NCBI RefSeq assembly: GCF_000949865.1
Contig: NZ_JWJH01000020.1
Coordinates: 88,420-152,419 of the forward strand
Direction of reading: 5' to 3'
DNA length: 64,000 bases
From: Rhizobium nepotum 39/7
GTDB lineage: Bacteria > Pseudomonadota > Alphaproteobacteria > Rhizobiales > Rhizobiaceae
The notes below the pieces were generated by a model that did no database searches, had not been told where the DNA came from, and saw only the letters and a program-made list of their open reading frames with translations. Below are positions 20,505-29,105 of this stretch, one piece after another; within the stretch, counting starts at the first letter, position 1, and every line of letters starts with the position of its first letter. A program made the translations under genes and the position numbers.

Positions 20505-20975
20505 ATGGTTGAAACCATCGAGCAGCGAAGCAGGACGATGTCCCGTATTCGCTCCAAAGACACAAAGCCAGAAATGCTTATTCGCCGGCTCGTCCATTCT
20601 CTCGGCTACAGATATAGGCTACATCGTAAGGACCTCCCTGGGAAACCCGACCTGACCTTTGGACCACGTCGAAAGATCATAGAAGTACGAGGCTGTTATT
20701 GGCACGCCCATCTTCGGTATGATCCAAGCTGTTGGGAGGCTAGATCAGAAGCCAAATCGAACGCCGGATACTGGGGTCCCAAGATGGATCGGAATGTGGC
20801 TCGCGATCAGAGGAACCTGGAACTCCTTGAAGGTGCCGGCTGGGCGGTGCTGGTCGTTTGGGAATGCGAGCTACGGAACATGGACGCAGTTCGTGACCGG
20901 ATAGAACACTTCCTTGAGGTTAGTAAATCTGTGGATTCTGGCTCCGTTCACGCGGTTAAGCCTGGGGAAACCTAG
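20505..20975 (+). CDS. vsr: very short patch repair (Vsr) endonuclease
   Basis: Vsr nicks next to the T of T:G mismatches that arise when 5-methylcytosine deaminates, starting short-patch repair. The 156-residue protein has the family opening MSRIRSKDTKPEMLIRRLVH, the catalytic Asp in LPGKPDLTF (residue 49, close to Asp51 of the E. coli enzyme), EVRGCYWHAH, a following Cys-containing segment YDPSCWEAR and a late VVWECEL. The ATG at 20505 with GGGAGAG upstream gives the normal N-terminus. It precedes a cytosine-5 methyltransferase gene in the same direction, the usual partner. Confidence 0.93.
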   Translation: MVETIEQRSRTMSRIRSKDTKPEMLIRRLVHSLGYRYRLHRKDLPGKPDLTFGPRRKIIEVRGCYWHAHLRYDPSCWEARSEAKSNAGYWGPKMDRNVARDQRNLELLEGAGWAVLVVWECELRNMDAVRDRIEHFLEVSKSVDSGSVHAVKPGET

Positions 20976-21065
20976 TAGGACTAGATTACTATCTGAACCG
21001 TTGCGTCGACCTCAACGGCGTGCTAAATCGGCAATGTTCCTATTTTGTTCTATTGGAGGCACCCT

Positions 21066-22031
21066 ATGTCTTTCACCTCGCTTGAAATGTGCGCCGGAGC
21101 CGGCGGTCAAGCGCGAGGCCTGGAACTCGCAGGATTCGACCATGCTGGCGTGGTGGAAATTGATCACCATTGCTGTGAAACTTTGCGATTAAACCGCAAG
21201 GAATGGACAGTCCATGAGGAGGACCTGACCCAATTCGACGGACGCCAATATCACGGGATAGACCTACTCGCTGGCGGCTTGCCATGCCCTCCATTCTCTA
21301 TCGCGGGAAAACAACTCGGCGACAAAGATGAACGCAATCTGTTCCCCGCGGCGATCCGTCTCGTTGATGAAACTCGACCCAAGGCAATCATGATCGAGAA
21401 CGTCCGGGGATTCCTGAGCGCCGTGTTCGAAGACTACCGCGGTTTTATCAAGGGCGAACTCAAGAAGCTTGGCTATGATGCTCACTGGCGTCTTTTCAAC
21501 GCATCTGACTATGGGGTTCCGCAGTTACGTCCGCGCGTCATCATCGTTGCGCTGCGCGATGACATTAAGGATCAATTCGAATGGCCGGCTCCTTTCCGAT
21601 TCGATGCACCGACGGTTGGCGAGACTCTTATCGACCTTATGTCGGCCAACGGCTGGAAAGGCGCAAAGGCTTGGGCCAAGCGCGCCAACGACGTCGCCCC
21701 GACGCTCGTCGGCGGTTCCAAGAAGCACGGCGGGCCAGACCTTGGGCCAAGTCGAGCAAAAGCTGCGTGGGCCACACTCGGCGTCAACGGAAAGTCCATA
21801 GCGGAAGAGGCTCCCGAGCGTGACTTCGTCGGAATGCCTCGCCTGACGGTTCGTATGGCCGCCCGCATTCAAGGTTTTGACGACCAATGGCTAATCCACG
21901 GTAAGAAAACGGCTGCATATCGCCAGGTCGGCAATGCTTTTCCGCCTCCGGTTGCCAAAGCCGTTGCCTCCAAAATTCGTGAAGCTATTGAGACAAGGGC
22001 GAGCCGTCCGGTTTCCGCACTCGCAGGTTGA
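21066..22031 (+). CDS. DNA (cytosine-5) methyltransferase
   Basis: A 321-residue C5 methyltransferase. Motif I is CAGAGGQARGLELAGF, motif IV with the catalytic Cys (residue 74) is GGLPCPPFS, motif VI is MIENVRGF, motif VIII is QLRPRVIIVAL, motif IX is RLTVRMAARIQGF and motif X is QVGNAFPPPVA. The ATG at 21066 has a GGAGG site. It sits between vsr and a NaeI-type restriction gene (43-base gap downstream), so it should protect the same site. If the partner is a true NaeI relative, that site is GCCGGC; this is inference. Confidence 0.95.
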   Translation: MSFTSLEMCAGAGGQARGLELAGFDHAGVVEIDHHCCETLRLNRKEWTVHEEDLTQFDGRQYHGIDLLAGGLPCPPFSIAGKQLGDKDERNLFPAAIRLVDETRPKAIMIENVRGFLSAVFEDYRGFIKGELKKLGYDAHWRLFNASDYGVPQLRPRVIIVALRDDIKDQFEWPAPFRFDAPTVGETLIDLMSANGWKGAKAWAKRANDVAPTLVGGSKKHGGPDLGPSRAKAAWATLGVNGKSIAEEAPERDFVGMPRLTVRMAARIQGFDDQWLIHGKKTAAYRQVGNAFPPPVAKAVASKIREAIETRASRPVSALAG

Positions 22032-22074
22032 CGCCTTAACTATGCGCTAACCATGTCCGGCGATCATCGTCGGC

Positions 22075-22947
22075 ATGTCGCAAGCTCCACTCGATTCGTC
22101 ACATCAGGATTTCATCCCCGTCTCAACACTGATCGCAGGCATCCTCCGTCATGCGGGTGGGTTTGATGCCTTTTCGGTGAATGTGCCAGCTCTTCTCCGT
22201 CAGGCATTTGACGAAGTCATCGACGCTCCCCGCACAAGCCGTTTTACGCTCGGCGAAACGGAGAAGACCGAAAAGACATATGTCGGCACCAAAGTAGAAA
22301 TCCTGATCAGGAATTACCTTGGTGTGCCAAAAGGCTCGGTTCTCGACATGCTGATCGACGGCACCGAGATTGACATCAAGAATACGACAGGACGTGATTG
22401 GATGCTTCCGCGGGAGGTGCTCGGAAAGCCGGCTCTTCTTGTCAGATCATCGGAGAAGACCGCCCTGTGCGACATCGGCGTGGTAATCTGCCGGCCGGAA
22501 TATTTGCGCCTCAGCACCAATCAGGACGGGAAAGGCCAACTGTCGGCGGCGCAGCATGTGAATATATGGTGGATACTCCGCCAACACCCGTATCCGCCGA
22601 ATTTCTGGGAAGTGTTGTCCGTCGCCGACCGCAACGAGATCATGACCTCAAAAGGCGGTACCAACCGTATCGCGGCCTTGTTCGAGAAAGTCCAAGGGAA
22701 GCCAATCTCACGTCAGCAGGTCAGCGCCCTGGCGCAGCAACATGACTATATGAAACGTATCCGTCGAAACGGTGGCGCGAGAGACGTCCTTGCACCGAAG
22801 GGTATCGCCTTGCTTTGGGGGCAGCGCGACCGTGCGTTGATCGATCAACTCGGCCTCGGCCCTGTTACCGCCGATGAGTTCATTTCATTTCAGCCGAAGA
22901 CGCAGGAGCAGATATCAATCCTGCGAGAAGCTGGACACATCAACTGA
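22075..22947 (+). CDS. type II restriction endonuclease, NaeI family
   Basis: A 290-residue protein resembling NaeI in two regions: ETEKTEKTYVGTKVEI near residue 65 and a C-terminal AQQHDYMKRIRRNGGARDVL. E75, D91, D100 and K102 (GTEIDIK) have exactly the spacing of the published NaeI active-site residues Glu70, Asp86, Asp95 and Lys97, as I recall them. NaeI has an N-terminal nuclease domain and a C-terminal CAP-like effector DNA-binding domain, and cuts GCCGGC after binding two sites. Position directly after a C5 methyltransferase and vsr supports a type II system. Specificity here is inferred, not shown. Confidence 0.8.
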   Translation: MSQAPLDSSHQDFIPVSTLIAGILRHAGGFDAFSVNVPALLRQAFDEVIDAPRTSRFTLGETEKTEKTYVGTKVEILIRNYLGVPKGSVLDMLIDGTEIDIKNTTGRDWMLPREVLGKPALLVRSSEKTALCDIGVVICRPEYLRLSTNQDGKGQLSAAQHVNIWWILRQHPYPPNFWEVLSVADRNEIMTSKGGTNRIAALFEKVQGKPISRQQVSALAQQHDYMKRIRRNGGARDVLAPKGIALLWGQRDRALIDQLGLGPVTADEFISFQPKTQEQISILREAGHIN

Positions 22948-23057
22948 TCAATTTCCTCGGGCCGTGCAATTGGAAACCTCCCGACCGAGCGCGGCCCACC
23001 TACTCGAAAACAGCCAACTTCTACTGCCTGACGTTGACGGCACCCTGCACGTCGTCT

Positions 23058-24947
23058 TCACAACCCAATTTTCAACAAAGCTGCGTCCAGCGCCTTTAGA
23101 AGTTCGGACGCGATTGGCTCAAGTATATCATCGCTCAAATTGACCATATACTGAGCCCACGCCATTTTAGCGTGCGTCTCATTTCTACCATCGACTGCGT
23201 AATTATAAAATCTCTGCCAAGATGCGTCGATAAGTTCACTAAGTTTGAGGTCTTCCGCGGCGAGGCGATTAACAAGCTTGCTACTCAGTAAGTCTTTCTT
23301 GGATCGTTCAACTAACCAGTTTTTATTTTTTGCCTCGGTCCAACAAGTTTCAGGCCACATTTCCTCGAAACATATCGGAAGGTCAATACCAAGCTCGCGA
23401 ACTGGCATCAGGTGACTGGGAACTGGTAACTGCATTAGATTCACAAATTTCCAGTTTCCCTGCTCTTCATTAAACTTATTGGCCGCCTTATCGCCTTCGC
23501 TGTCGGAATCGACGATTCCTACAGCTTTCATGCGTTTTTCTACAGGGAGTATGTGTCTAGTTCTGTACTCCCAAGATCGAAGCATATTTGTAACGTAGTG
23601 CGATCCGGCTCGAGCCGGCGGCTCTGCGATAAAGGTAAGCGCTGCTTTTTCAGGCCTAAATCTATGCAGCAAAGACGTGAAAACGAGATACTCCGTTTGA
23701 CCCTCAACAAAAATGGTTGGGAGATTGTCCGAATTGAAAGCTGACAGTTTCTGGCGGAGGTCCTCTGACTGGGCAGAAGCTTCTGCCAGGGCCTCCTGCG
23801 CTGCTTGAATGTGCGGCGCGATTATAGCCATCGCCCCCATGGACTCATCCAACGAAATGTTGGCTTCCGCAGCCGAGTTGGCTTTTGTTCCCAACCTGGT
23901 TGACGTATTAGAGAGATGGTACGCCGTACACAACCCACCGTGATCCTCATACAGGTGCATATTGTAGAAAACGGGTGAGTGCGTAGTCAAAATAACTTGC
24001 GAAAACTCGTCTTGAGCTAGTTTCTTAAATGAATCTGCTAATGCTTTTGCCCGACGAAACTCCAAATTATTCTCGGGCTCCTCGTACGCCCAAATGAAAG
24101 TCGGCGATAGACCGGGCGACTGTCTACTTTTTTCGGCGATAAATTTTAAAATAAGAGGAATATATCGGGCTTTTATCCCATCTCCTCGACTTTCCAGAGA
24201 TATTGATTTTTCGCCGTTCAGAAAGTCTAAGCTTTCAAAGATCGAGGTCAGATCGTTCGGGAGCCTCAACTTCGAGCTATCATTCAGCTCTTGTGAAATA
24301 TCTGTAAGAAGCCCCGCAACAGAATCGCCAATCACTGTTTCAAATTGTTCGCTGCTTTCTCTGACAACGCTTTCCGAGGCTTGGGCGATCACCTCAAATA
24401 TTCGTCCACGTAGGCTCCGAAAAAAATCCGCGTCGCGCACTGCAGGAACGTATTCGAATTGTATGCGATTGAGGAGCGAGGGGACTTTGGACCTACCTGG
24501 CAAATCGAATAGTTCTTCAACAAAGCCATTGCCTCGCTTCTTTCTAATGAATCTGATGCCTTTAATTTCTGTGCGAGATTGCAGGCCATCAACTCGCCAT
24601 CTCTTTCGCCACATGACCTGTTCGCCGTTGTTGCCCCGATAAGATTCTGGGAGCTCGAGGCGTAACTCTACAGCGATCTCAGGTGCTTTTTTGGCACGAG
24701 GTTCAGCATATCGATTGTAATCATTCGCGAAACTAAACGGCGTGCTCGGATTGGTCTGTCCGTTGAAGAACAAATTCAACGCGCGAAGGACATTCGACTT
24801 GCCACAATCGTTATCTCCGACAATGACAGTGAGGTCCGTCGCACTCATATCGAGTTCGGTGATGGATCGAAAGTTTTCAATTTTTATTCGACGTATTTTC
24901 GTCATGAACCCAGCCGCAGAATCTTTAGGTTTCCCAACCCGTTGCAC
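23058..24947 (-). CDS. OLD-family ATP-dependent nuclease (AAA + TOPRIM)
   Basis: A protein of about 629 residues with the overcoming-lysogenization-defect layout. An ABC/SMC-like ATPase has N-terminal IRRIKIENFRSITEL and Walker A VIVGDNDCGKSNVLRALNLF; Walker B lies in TFIWAYEEPENNLE and is followed by VILTTHSPVFY. A C-terminal TOPRIM domain has FVEGQTEYLVF and VGIVDSDSEGDKA. A GTG at 24947 has an AAAGG site; the ATG at 24905 gives the more usual N-terminus. It is more AT-rich than its neighbours. No UvrD-like helicase gene (GajB) is next to it, so it is not an evident Gabija pair. OLD proteins act in phage defence in several systems. Confidence 0.9.
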   Translation of the reverse strand: MQRVGKPKDSAAGFMTKIRRIKIENFRSITELDMSATDLTVIVGDNDCGKSNVLRALNLFFNGQTNPSTPFSFANDYNRYAEPRAKKAPEIAVELRLELPESYRGNNGEQVMWRKRWRVDGLQSRTEIKGIRFIRKKRGNGFVEELFDLPGRSKVPSLLNRIQFEYVPAVRDADFFRSLRGRIFEVIAQASESVVRESSEQFETVIGDSVAGLLTDISQELNDSSKLRLPNDLTSIFESLDFLNGEKSISLESRGDGIKARYIPLILKFIAEKSRQSPGLSPTFIWAYEEPENNLEFRRAKALADSFKKLAQDEFSQVILTTHSPVFYNMHLYEDHGGLCTAYHLSNTSTRLGTKANSAAEANISLDESMGAMAIIAPHIQAAQEALAEASAQSEDLRQKLSAFNSDNLPTIFVEGQTEYLVFTSLLHRFRPEKAALTFIAEPPARAGSHYVTNMLRSWEYRTRHILPVEKRMKAVGIVDSDSEGDKAANKFNEEQGNWKFVNLMQLPVPSHLMPVRELGIDLPICFEEMWPETCWTEAKNKNWLVERSKKDLLSSKLVNRLAAEDLKLSELIDASWQRFYNYAVDGRNETHAKMAWAQYMVNLSDDILEPIASELLKALDAALLKIGL

Positions 24948-25072
24948 ATCTACCTTTCATTAGCTTTCAAAAACTGAATGCGCGGTAAACGGGTAGTGGT
25001 GAGTGTTTCGATGCACTTGCCTTTCTCACGCTCTCAGCCAACCTTATAGACAACTACCAACTCAGAAAGGGG

Positions 25073-26431
25073 ATGAGCTCGCTGAGCGACAACCAGGAAG
25101 AATTCGAAGCGCTGCGCAAGGCGGCATATTCTTTCGTGAATAAGCACGGGAAGGATGCCGGCCGTCTGCACGTCTTCTGCGAAGACTTCATGCGCAATTG
25201 GCGTGAAACCCACGGCCCGAGCGGCCACGATGATCGCAGGCTCATCAACGATGTCGTCCGCTGGACGATGAACAGGTACAATATCCCCCGTTACAAGCCC
25301 AAGCGCAGCCGTGAACAACGGGCCAGGGACTTCCTCGCAACCCCCGTAGTCTTTCAACTCTCCGGGGAGGATTTCGTAAGGGCGTCCGTCCGCAACACCG
25401 CCCTGATCACCGAGCAGTCGAAAAGCACAGTTGCCAGGCATCTGGCAAGGCAGGGTATCGCCCCACGGCGGGATGCCAAAATCCGTAAGCTCTCCAAGAC
25501 AGCGCAGCAGCTTGTCCGCATCCTCGATGCGACATTTGACACAAAAGCCGAAGGCATCCTTCAGTTGGGCAGACTGGGAGCAACTCTGTGGGATGACGGT
25601 GAGCCGCGTCATGTTCCAGTCACGACACAGGCCTCACGGAAGAAGAAACTTGCCACGCTGCTGTCGGAAATTTCGAAAGCGGGCGTCGGGTATAGCATCA
25701 TCACCATCGGGGATGTCTGTGGCATCCGTCGGGGGCGTCGCTTTCCTTCATTGTCCGAAGCAAACACCTGGATCGCGGAGGCCCAGCGCCTGGGACGCTA
25801 TCCCGCCATTCTGCGCCCCAAGCCTGTAGCCGTGGCCGAACAGAACTACTTCTGGGCCGACCCAGTTGTGGTAGACGTCATGTCGATAATAGACATGAGC
25901 GTGTCCGGCCATTTCTATCCTCTGGACAAGCTGAACGCGATTTTCCGTTTGGAGCGCCTGCTGCTGGACATGACGCCCGTCCTGCCATGGATCGAACGGG
26001 CCTATCATTCGTATGCTGGCGACGACATGGCGCAAAATCTCTACGACCTTGCGGACAAAATCAACGATCCTGGAGTCAAGAAGGCGACCAGACGCCTTGC
26101 AAAAATCCTGCATAACCTGAAAGCGTTCGCGGGTGGATACCCGACTTGTTACGATGCGTTCCAGATGGTTGATTTCGTCCTTGGCTTTATGGACAAGACC
26201 GCCGAAACCGCTCCCGAAAGCTTTGCAAGGCTCGCCTATATCCGGGATTGGTTCGAAACCGGCGGTGACGATTACCTCGACGTACGGGATCATCTGGCAC
26301 GGATGCTGGAGTTAGAGAAGGCCGGCGAATGGCAGGCTCCTGATCCCGCAACGCTGGCACCATACCTCCCTGTCACGGCAAGTACCGAGACCGAGGAGGA
26401 AAACGAAACGAGTTTTGATATTTCTCTTTAA
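25073..26431 (+). CDS. unknown 452-residue protein with HTH-like segment
   Basis: I do not recognise this family. The protein is soluble and basic in its first half, with a stretch TEQSKSTVARHLARQGIAPR (about residues 121-140) that looks like a helix-turn-helix and is followed by a lysine/arginine-rich patch. The second half is helical (LRLERLLLDMTPVLPWIE-like segments) and ends in an acidic tail. The ATG at 25073 directly follows AGAAAGGGG, which is closer than ideal. Its place inside a mobile island next to recombination genes makes an element replication or regulation role possible, but nothing in the sequence proves it. Confidence 0.75.
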   Translation: MSSLSDNQEEFEALRKAAYSFVNKHGKDAGRLHVFCEDFMRNWRETHGPSGHDDRRLINDVVRWTMNRYNIPRYKPKRSREQRARDFLATPVVFQLSGEDFVRASVRNTALITEQSKSTVARHLARQGIAPRRDAKIRKLSKTAQQLVRILDATFDTKAEGILQLGRLGATLWDDGEPRHVPVTTQASRKKKLATLLSEISKAGVGYSIITIGDVCGIRRGRRFPSLSEANTWIAEAQRLGRYPAILRPKPVAVAEQNYFWADPVVVDVMSIIDMSVSGHFYPLDKLNAIFRLERLLLDMTPVLPWIERAYHSYAGDDMAQNLYDLADKINDPGVKKATRRLAKILHNLKAFAGGYPTCYDAFQMVDFVLGFMDKTAETAPESFARLAYIRDWFETGGDDYLDVRDHLARMLELEKAGEWQAPDPATLAPYLPVTASTETEEENETSFDISL

Positions 26432-26504
26432 TATCATATGGATAACAGTAAGTGTCCCGTTTTTCTTATATAGTAAGGGATTATTCTTATAGAGGCGGGG
26501 GAAG

Positions 26505-26678
26505 ATGAATACCTTCAGACCAGATGTTGCCGGCACACAGGCTGCCAACATCCTCATACTCGCAGAGCAATCTACGGCACTCAACGCCGATCATTCAACT
26601 GATCAACCGCTTGAGCGTCCGGGGATGGACCTTGTAACGCCGGGCGACGTCGGCGAGACTTTCACCACCCTGTCCTAG
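26505..26678 (+). CDS. possible small protein overlapping recombinase gene end
   Basis: A 57-codon frame starting MNTFRPDVAGTQAANILILA, with a purine-rich GGCGGGGGAAG directly before the ATG. Its last 84 bases run antisense through the 3' end of the serine recombinase gene. It could be a real small gene or the leftover N-terminus of a gene cut when the recombinase segment arrived. Evidence is weak. Confidence 0.25.
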   Translation: MNTFRPDVAGTQAANILILAEQSTALNADHSTDQPLERPGMDLVTPGDVGETFTTLS

Positions 26679-27146
26679 CGCCGTGACTGCCTCGGCGCAT
26701 TGCTCCTCCGTCATTGAGCGGCGGCGTCCAAGGTTCTGTCCGCGCTGGCGTGCGGCCGCCATCCCGGCAACCGTCCGTTCGCTGATCATCGAGCGCTCGA
26801 ACTCGGCCATGGCGGCGATGACATGAAAGATCATTCGTCCGCCGGCCGAGTTGGTGTCGATGTTTTCTGTTACCGAGCGGAATTCCACACCACGCGCCTG
26901 GAGCTTGGTGATGACGTCGATCAGATGGCGTATCGACCGCCCGAGGCGATCCAGCCGCCATACTACCAGCGTATCGCCTTTGCGCAGGGTCCTGAGGACC
27001 GCATTCAGGCCGCGTCGCTTCTCGACAGCGCCGGAGACGCCATGATCCTCGAACACACGTCCGCAGCCCGCCGAACGCAGGGCATCCACCTGCAAATCAA
27101 GGTTCTGGTCGTTCGTGGAAACCCGTGCGTATCCGATCATTGCCAT
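26595..27146 (-). CDS. serine recombinase, resolvase/invertase family
   Basis: A 183-residue small serine recombinase like Pin/Hin/Gin and Tn3 resolvases. The N-terminus MIGYARVSTNDQNLDLQ holds the catalytic Ser. It also shows EDHGVSGAVEKRRGL, the Arg-rich VVWRLDRLGRSIRHLIDVI, the long E-helix AAMAEFERSMISERTVAGMA and a C-terminal HTH ending YKVHPRTLKRLI. The ATG at 27146 gives the standard start; upstream in-frame starts run into non-coding sequence. No transposase is nearby, so it may be an orphan resolvase, an invertase or a remnant of a transposon inside the island. Confidence 0.92.
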   Translation of the reverse strand: MAMIGYARVSTNDQNLDLQVDALRSAGCGRVFEDHGVSGAVEKRRGLNAVLRTLRKGDTLVVWRLDRLGRSIRHLIDVITKLQARGVEFRSVTENIDTNSAGGRMIFHVIAAMAEFERSMISERTVAGMAAARQRGQNLGRRRSMTEEQCAEAVTALGQGGESLADVARRYKVHPRTLKRLIS

Positions 27147-27200
27147 GCTGTCCGAAACCTTGTGTCGGCCGCCCCGCAGCACCGCCACCTTGACAAAAAG

Positions 27201-27318
27201 GAACCCTTTCGTGGGGTGAACATGCGGTCGTGCTACCCTTTCGATTTGCAAATCGTGGCAAGGGCTTATGCAAAGAACAAAGCCTGTCCGACGGTGATGA
27301 CAAAAGGGTTCGTTTCCA
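27201..27318. repeat. palindrome and inverted repeats upstream of serine recombinase
   Basis: CGATTTGCAAATCG at 27242-27255 is a perfect 14-base palindrome. It is flanked by inverted 12-base segments, GAACCCTTTCGT near 27202 and the complement of GAACCCTTTTGT near 27303 (one mismatch). The place, just upstream of a serine recombinase gene, suits a res-like or crossover region. This is inference from position and symmetry. Confidence 0.35.
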
Positions 27319-27324
27319 TACCAG

Positions 27325-27999
27325 ATGCGGCAGCCTCTCAGTTTCGATCGATGCGCGGCGCGGCTCATGGATGCCTGGATCAGCACCGGGGCCGATACCG
27401 ACGGCGCGGATATCATCTGCGGCAGCGTACTGGATTACCTCGCACCCGACATGATCCTCACCGTGACCACGACAACGACGACCGACCCGCTCGACTGGGC
27501 GTTTTCGCTCATTCGCGGCTACGAGGTTCCGTCTGGTCTCGCCGGCATCCTGCCCGTCGGGACGAACCTGCCGTTTCGTCATCTATCGGATCGGAAGTTC
27601 ACGCTCGACACCATGGTTGCGGGCAGGCAGCAGGCGATCGCGCAGGCGCGCCCGGAGATCGACAGTGTTGACGCCTGTCTTTCCAATGTCAGGATGTTCG
27701 GGGATCGCATCATCCTTCCATCGAGCCATGTCGGCCGGCATGGCTCGTGGTGTGTTTCACTGGTCCGCATCCGCTGCCTGCTGCCCATGACGAACCCGAC
27801 GCGCGAACCCGACGTCGCAGAACTCGCGATCCTTCAGTTAATACGGGAAGGATATACCGCACGCGACATCGGGGTTCGGATCGGCCTCTCGCCTCGCACC
27901 GTCGAGCACAAGCTCGAAAAGCTCAAGGCTGCGTCCGGTGCCCTTAGCGTGGCGCATCTCGCCACGCTGTCAATCGCATCGGCCATCAGGCCGAAATGA
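27325..27999 (+). CDS. LuxR-type HTH regulator
   Basis: About 224 residues. The C-terminal 60 residues form a LuxR/GerE HTH: AELAILQLIREGYTARDIGV, then GLSPRTVEHKLEKLKAAS. The N-terminal domain (IICGSVLDYLAPDMILTVTTT and further) is not recognised and does not clearly match the acyl-homoserine-lactone-binding domain. No good ribosome binding site precedes the ATG at 27325, so the true start may be one of the nearby alternatives, for example at 27367. No receiver domain is attached. Target genes are unknown; it faces a convergent pair of secreted-protein genes. Confidence 0.75.
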   Translation: MRQPLSFDRCAARLMDAWISTGADTDGADIICGSVLDYLAPDMILTVTTTTTTDPLDWAFSLIRGYEVPSGLAGILPVGTNLPFRHLSDRKFTLDTMVAGRQQAIAQARPEIDSVDACLSNVRMFGDRIILPSSHVGRHGSWCVSLVRIRCLLPMTNPTREPDVAELAILQLIREGYTARDIGVRIGLSPRTVEHKLEKLKAASGALSVAHLATLSIASAIRPK

Positions 28000-28003
28000 T
28001 CCT

Positions 28004-28729
28004 TTAGAGCTTCGGTACGGCGGCCCGGTTCTGACGGTCGCTTTCCATCTTCTCGTTCGCTGCCTTCTGCAATGCTGCCCTCTCCGCTGTGATCGTGGAT
28101 ATCGCCAGATCATGGTCGAGGATCGAAATCGACAGTTCTGTGACGAGGCGGTCACGGCCAGCTTCGATCGATGCGAATATGTAGGTGCCGCAGTCGGGGG
28201 AATATTTAAGGCTGCGATAATCGGGAGCGCAGGTCGAGGAGGATTGCTCCAATGCCGTATCCTTCGAGACCCAGTATAGCTCCTCGCCGTCATCTTCCGT
28301 TTTCGACGGTTCACCATAACGGGCGACCAGCGCCTTTCTCATTTCCTCGACGTCAGGCCCCTTGCCATCATCGTAACGCACGGACCTCGCGATCCCGACA
28401 GCCTGTGTTCCCGTGGCCGGCCCGCCACCATACAACGTCCAGGTTTCTCCGATGAACCCGTTCTCGGCCTTCAGCTTCTCGATGCCCTTGCTCGTGGTTC
28501 CCGACGTCGTCAGTTGCAGGTACGTGAAGAACTGCTTCCCGTCCGATCCCCGTCCCTGGTCCGCCATCCGCGTCTTGGCATTCGGGATGCGTTCGTTCAC
28601 CCACTTCCTAGCAGTGTCGAAAGGCATGCCGACTTTCAGGTCCAGGATCGATGTATCCAGTGTTCCAGCATGCACGGGTGATGCGATCACGGCGGCAGAC
28701 AATAGCGTCATTCTCAAAATAGTCTTCAT
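28004..28729 (-). CDS. secreted protein of unknown function
   Basis: 241 residues with a clear Sec signal peptide (MKTILRMTLLSAAVIASPVHA). The mature part is soluble, contains the phrase LDLKVGMPFDTARKWVNERI near its start, and has Cys residues in SSSTCAPDYR and YSPDCGTYIF that may pair. I do not recognise the family. The ATG at 28729 follows the stop of the upstream secreted-protein gene by 4 bases, with a GGAG site inside that gene's end, so the two are one operon. Its place in the island suggests cargo. Confidence 0.7.
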   Translation of the reverse strand: MKTILRMTLLSAAVIASPVHAGTLDTSILDLKVGMPFDTARKWVNERIPNAKTRMADQGRGSDGKQFFTYLQLTTSGTTSKGIEKLKAENGFIGETWTLYGGGPATGTQAVGIARSVRYDDGKGPDVEEMRKALVARYGEPSKTEDDGEELYWVSKDTALEQSSSTCAPDYRSLKYSPDCGTYIFASIEAGRDRLVTELSISILDHDLAISTITAERAALQKAANEKMESDRQNRAAVPKL

Positions 28730-28733
28730 GGTC

Positions 28734-29105
28734 TCAGTCTCCAAACATCACGTATTTCTTGTTCAATGATAGGCCGCACGCCTTCTTTGGTATGCCGAAC
28801 ACCTCGACACCCTCCGGATACCTGCCGATCAGCACTTCTGGCGCACCCTTGAATGTCCCGGATATGCCAAGCACCGCCGAACGGCTGAAGCGCCCCTCCA
28901 GCTTGCACTTGACGTCGTTGAAATCGGTGCGGTTCGCGACGACGAGTTTGACGTCGACCTTCTCACCGCCCCCGTCGTTGATCTCAATGATGCACTGGAC
29001 CGTATTGCCGCAATCGCCGGCATACTCTCCCGGCCAGACGCTTTCCTCGGCGTGCGCCGCGAAAGGCAGTAGCGCCGTAATCGCGCACATCAGTATTGGT
29101 TTCAT
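28734..29105 (-). CDS. small secreted protein of unknown function
   Basis: 123 residues with a signal peptide (MKPILMCAITALLPFAAHAEE) and four Cys in the mature part (YAGDCGNTVQCIIEINDGG, VKCKLEG, KKACGLSL). The fold is not recognised. It is first in a two-gene minus-strand operon with the 241-residue secreted protein. An AAAGGGGGTAAG ribosome binding site precedes the ATG. Confidence 0.65.
   Translation of the reverse strand: MKPILMCAITALLPFAAHAEESVWPGEYAGDCGNTVQCIIEINDGGGEKVDVKLVVANRTDFNDVKCKLEGRFSRSAVLGISGTFKGAPEVLIGRYPEGVEVFGIPKKACGLSLNKKYVMFGD

Noticed and set aside
23058..26431. Gabija (GajA/GajB) pair
   Set aside because: The OLD-like protein has no adjacent UvrD-type helicase; the neighbouring 452-residue gene lacks helicase motifs.
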